Of a DNA stretch of 64,000 bases, positions 61,319 through 64,000 are shown in pieces. The notes under the pieces were generated by a model, which did no database searches, had not been told where the DNA came from, and saw only the letters and a program-made list of their open reading frames with translations. A program made the translations under genes and the position numbers. The DNA comes from Ruminococcus flavefaciens (GTDB lineage Bacteria > Bacillota > Clostridia > Oscillospirales > Ruminococcaceae): the NCBI RefSeq assembly GCF_900108555.1, contig NZ_FNWV01000013.1, positions 1-64,000 on the forward strand, in the 5' to 3' direction. Numbering within the stretch: the first letter of the stretch is position 1; every line of letters begins with the position of its first letter.

Positions 61319-62238
61319 CAGCTGTTCTCAGTATAAAAAATAAGGACGGAACTCTCCTCTCTGAGGAGAATATACTTGCGTTCAGTTTCAGAAAGGATAT
61401 ATATACTCCTTACACCTCACTGTCTGCAAGAGTCCGTACTTCACGAACCAACTTTGATAACGCAGCAGAGGTGCTCCTTGCACTTGACAATACACTCATA
61501 CATCACGGTCTTATTGACAGTCTGAAATTAGAAAAGTCAGGGGGCGAATACTTCCTGAATGTCACATCAAGAAGCTTTACTTCCCTGCTGTGTCAAAATC
61601 AGATAGAACCCGGACTGAAAATGAACATATCATTCAATATGCTCATGGACAATTTCTATACCCTGCCCTATGTAACTCACGAAAACAATGCCGATGACAG
61701 CAGTTATATCTACGTAAGACCTAATACCTCCATGTGGGACGCTGCTTCAAATCTTTCATACAAACTCCTTGGTACTTATCCCTATGTAAGAGGTACGAAT
61801 ACTGTAATGATAAGTGCTTTTCCTGCACCTGCGGCGTTCGACTTAACGAATACCGATCTGCTCACTTACGGTACAGAGCTTGCTTGTTCGCATATCGCCA
61901 GTGATTATCATATGGCTGATATCAATGGAAATTACGGCACTTTTGACCTTACCGACAGCGATGCGGCTGCACTTAAAATAGTGCGTCATAAATACTTTGA
62001 ACTTGATATGCGCTTTCTCTATGATCCGCAGCAGGCTCTGGTGTTCCGCGATAAGTACGACTTCCGCGGACAGAAAAGGATATTCTGCTCCTACAGCGGC
62101 TATCAGGGCGAGGACCTGTACGACATCGTAAGCTTCGGGACTGTTTCCGCCGAGCGTATAGGCTCTGTCACTATAAAAGGCAGCAGCAAGGGAATTTTTA
62201 CAGAGGTCGGAGTTTACGCTGATAAATTTCCGCACTGA
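61315..62238 (+). CDS. Phage baseplate hub-like protein (GpD/XkdQ type)
   Basis: The 307-residue protein starts with a TTG at 61315 that overlaps the previous stop. N-terminal strands (VLSIKNKDGTLLSEENILAF), an oligomer-like middle (FYTLPYVTHENNADDSSYIY) and YVRPNTSMWDAASNLSYKLL match late-control-D/XkdQ hub proteins, which bind the tail tube tip. No tube, sheath, tape-measure or spike gene follows; a terminator comes next. Confidence 0.65.
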   Translation: MTAVLSIKNKDGTLLSEENILAFSFRKDIYTPYTSLSARVRTSRTNFDNAAEVLLALDNTLIHHGLIDSLKLEKSGGEYFLNVTSRSFTSLLCQNQIEPGLKMNISFNMLMDNFYTLPYVTHENNADDSSYIYVRPNTSMWDAASNLSYKLLGTYPYVRGTNTVMISAFPAPAAFDLTNTDLLTYGTELACSHIASDYHMADINGNYGTFDLTDSDAAALKIVRHKYFELDMRFLYDPQQALVFRDKYDFRGQKRIFCSYSGYQGEDLYDIVSFGTVSAERIGSVTIKGSSKGIFTEVGVYADKFPH

Positions 62239-62261
62239 CAAAACAAACGAATATAACATCA

Positions 62262-62290
62262 AAAACGGCTCCCATTTCGGAAGCCGTTTT
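62262..62290. terminator. Bidirectional terminator after the phage island
   Basis: AAAACGGCTCC pairs with GGAAGCCGTTTT (one bulged base) between the convergent hub and GH74 genes. Confidence 0.88.
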
Positions 62291-62296
62291 GCGTTA

Positions 62297-64000
62297 TTAT
62301 TTTATAGGCAGCTCTGTCACAAGCTTGAGAAGATACTTCTGTATTGCCTGCGCATCGTTTGTTGTCATGCCGTCATTGCCTGTTACATCGGCGTTTTCAA
62401 TGCCCTGCTTTGTGATGTGTGTCTTGTCAGAGCCGCTCTCGCCGTACTTGTTTGGATTTGCAAGTGCCTGCATGATGAGTACTGCATCTGAAAGGTCTAC
62501 ATCGCCGTCACAGTTTGCATCGCCTGCCTTGTAATCCTTGCTTGTTGCCTTTGGTGTGGTGGATACAGTCGTAGTTGCAGCCTTGGTAGTAGTAGTAGTT
62601 ACCTTTGTTGTGGTAGTTGTCTTTTTTGTAGTTGTAGTAGTTGTTGACGGAGTTGAAGGAGCACTGCCCTTTATCTGTCCGTAAACTATACCGCAGCCTA
62701 CTGTGGACATATATACCTTGCCGAACTCGTCCATATCGCCTACGAGGTAGTTGCCGTTGCCTGTACCGCCGTAAAGGTGGTCTGTATTGATACAAACCCA
62801 TGTCTTGCCTGCGTCTGTTGAACGGTAAATTCCCTCGGGATCGTCCTTATCGGGCTTACCGTAGATGAAGAGCGTATTCACGTCGCCCTTCTTCTCAGGT
62901 GCGCCGTAGCCGATACACTTTGCGTATGCTACATTTTCAAGATGTTCAACTGTCTTGCCCTTGTCGGAGATGAGATATACGCCGTGATTTGCGCCTGCAA
63001 GAGCTACTGTGCCCTTGCCAACATATGCAAGGTCGCCTGTATGCTCGAACTTCCATGTAAGCTCCCAGTTATATGGGCAGATACGTGTCTCTGTGAAGGT
63101 TGCACCGTAGTCCTCGCTGACGAAGTAAGAATAGTGAGCTTCGTCATATGTAGGCTCTTTCTTTGACATATCAGATGACCAGTACTCATTGTACTCTGCA
63201 CCTGTTGCGTAAACTATCTTAGGATCTTCGGGATCTACCATAGCATAAGCTCCCTTTGAAGCCTTTATGCCTGCGCAGTCCTTCCATGTTGCGCCCCAGT
63301 CGTCGGAGTAGGAAGCTCCGCCCTTGGCACTTGTATTTATAACTCTGTACTTGCCCTTTGAAAGCTCTGTGATAGCGAGCTTGCCGCCTGTGCAGGCAGG
63401 CTTGAATGCCTTCCATGTCTTGCCGCGGTCGAGAGTATAGTAAGCACTGCCTGTATTATTGGTATCACCATTTGCGGTTCTTGCCCATACGTCTGTATTC
63501 TGTGGGCATACTGTGATCGCAGATGTAGAGCCCATATTCGGCTTATACTGCTCGGGTATGCCGTTTACAGTAGTGTGAACGAAGCCGTCATAGTCGCCGA
63601 TAGCTGAAAGGTCGAGACCGTCAGCTGTGCTGTAGAAATCAAGGCTTACGCACTCCTCAACGCCGTCAGGCTGGAAGTAGAACTGTATGCCCTTTTCGTC
63701 CCATGCATTGTCGCAGGCAAATACGCCGTTGCCTGATGTGAGGAGGAGTCTGTCTCCCTCAGGGTCTCTTGGATCGATAACGATACTGCTGCCCCAGTGG
63801 CAAGCCTTGCCGTATATCCAGTCATAACCGTTCAGATCCATAGGAAGTGAGATGAAATCCTTTACGCCTACTCCTGTTGAGTAGTCTGTAGGACCTGCAC
63901 CGGGAGTTATATCCTCCCATGTCTTACCGCCGTCGCTGGAGCGGAAGAAGTGGTCGCCCCATGCGATAGTACCCTCATTTTCGGGAGTGCTTGGGTCGTC
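62297..64000 (-). CDS. Secreted GH74-type xyloglucanase with type I dockerin (partial)
   Basis: The frame stays open to the window edge, so the N-terminus is missing; 567 residues are visible. Several BNR/Asp-box repeats (SSDGGKTWEDI, SDDWGATWKDC, SEDYGATFTET, STDAGKTW) and AWGDHFFRSSDGG are typical of the seven-bladed propellers of GH74 xyloglucanases. A Thr-rich linker leads to a type I dockerin with two Ca2+ loops, DANCDGDVDLSDAV and ADVTGNDGMTTNDAQ. The dockerin plugs the enzyme into a cellulosome scaffoldin. The internal ATG at 63839-63841 is not the start. Confidence 0.9.
   Translation of the reverse strand, partial: DDPSTPENEGTIAWGDHFFRSSDGGKTWEDITPGAGPTDYSTGVGVKDFISLPMDLNGYDWIYGKACHWGSSIVIDPRDPEGDRLLLTSGNGVFACDNAWDEKGIQFYFQPDGVEECVSLDFYSTADGLDLSAIGDYDGFVHTTVNGIPEQYKPNMGSTSAITVCPQNTDVWARTANGDTNNTGSAYYTLDRGKTWKAFKPACTGGKLAITELSKGKYRVINTSAKGGASYSDDWGATWKDCAGIKASKGAYAMVDPEDPKIVYATGAEYNEYWSSDMSKKEPTYDEAHYSYFVSEDYGATFTETRICPYNWELTWKFEHTGDLAYVGKGTVALAGANHGVYLISDKGKTVEHLENVAYAKCIGYGAPEKKGDVNTLFIYGKPDKDDPEGIYRSTDAGKTWVCINTDHLYGGTGNGNYLVGDMDEFGKVYMSTVGCGIVYGQIKGSAPSTPSTTTTTTKKTTTTTKVTTTTTKAATTTVSTTPKATSKDYKAGDANCDGDVDLSDAVLIMQALANPNKYGESGSDKTHITKQGIENADVTGNDGMTTNDAQAIQKYLLKLVTELPIK

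Overview
The window looks like a chromosome segment of a cellulolytic, low-to-mid GC Ruminococcus (Firmicutes, Oscillospiraceae). The evidence is a GH94 cellobiose phosphorylase, a secreted GH74-type protein with a Thr-rich linker and a C-terminal type I dockerin, a highly codon-biased pyruvate phosphate dikinase, strong TTGACA-N17-TATAAT promoters, and clostridial gene orders such as rimP-nusA-ylxR-ylxQ-infB-rbfA-nrnA-truB-ribF and mfd-pth. A cellulosome-forming species of the R. flavefaciens type fits best. The species call is inference.

Layout. 0.3-5.3 kb: a transglutaminase-like protein and a NYN/OST-HTH nuclease, three tandem membrane paralogues, a four-tRNA operon (Val-Asp-Phe-Gly) and a small conserved protein. 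5.3-10.3 kb: a Gld-like ABC exporter operon. 10.4-19.3 kb: the translation/riboflavin operon, read right to left from a promoter near 19.4 kb. 19.5-22.8 kb: three tandem secreted repeat proteins, a membrane protein and a stand-alone LytTR regulator. Three 21-bp direct repeats sit immediately upstream of the secreted-protein promoter. 23.1-25.5 kb: cellobiose phosphorylase. 25.7-26.7 kb: a two-membrane-protein/XRE cassette with three palindromic operators. 26.8-33.2 kb: a lipoprotein, mfd, pth and a PHP phosphatase. 33.3-38.9 kb: a CNNM-type transporter with a long leader, a two-component system with an odd repeat-bearing sensor, and a helical protein. 39.3-39.8 kb: a promoter-to-terminator unit with no ORF that predicts a structured RNA of about 450 nt. 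40-54.4 kb: glmU, lipoproteins, ppdK, Nudix, GGDEF, S41 protease, YgjP-like peptidase, dcd, esterase and ispD. 55.3-62.2 kb: an intact phage packaging/capsid island with no tail, lysis, integration or regulatory genes. 62.3-64 kb: the dockerin-bearing GH74 gene, cut by the window edge.

The strongest candidates for undescribed biology are (1) the LytTR regulator/membrane protein/secreted repeat-protein cluster with its direct-repeat operator, (2) the long structured RNA at 39.37-39.82 kb, and (3) the compact tail-less capsid island. Two families of dispersed intergenic repeats also run through the window: heptamer-periodic arrays, and palindromes with constant TGTAGGG/CCCTACA ends and variable self-complementary cores. 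All function calls rest on motif recognition by eye. No database search was run.
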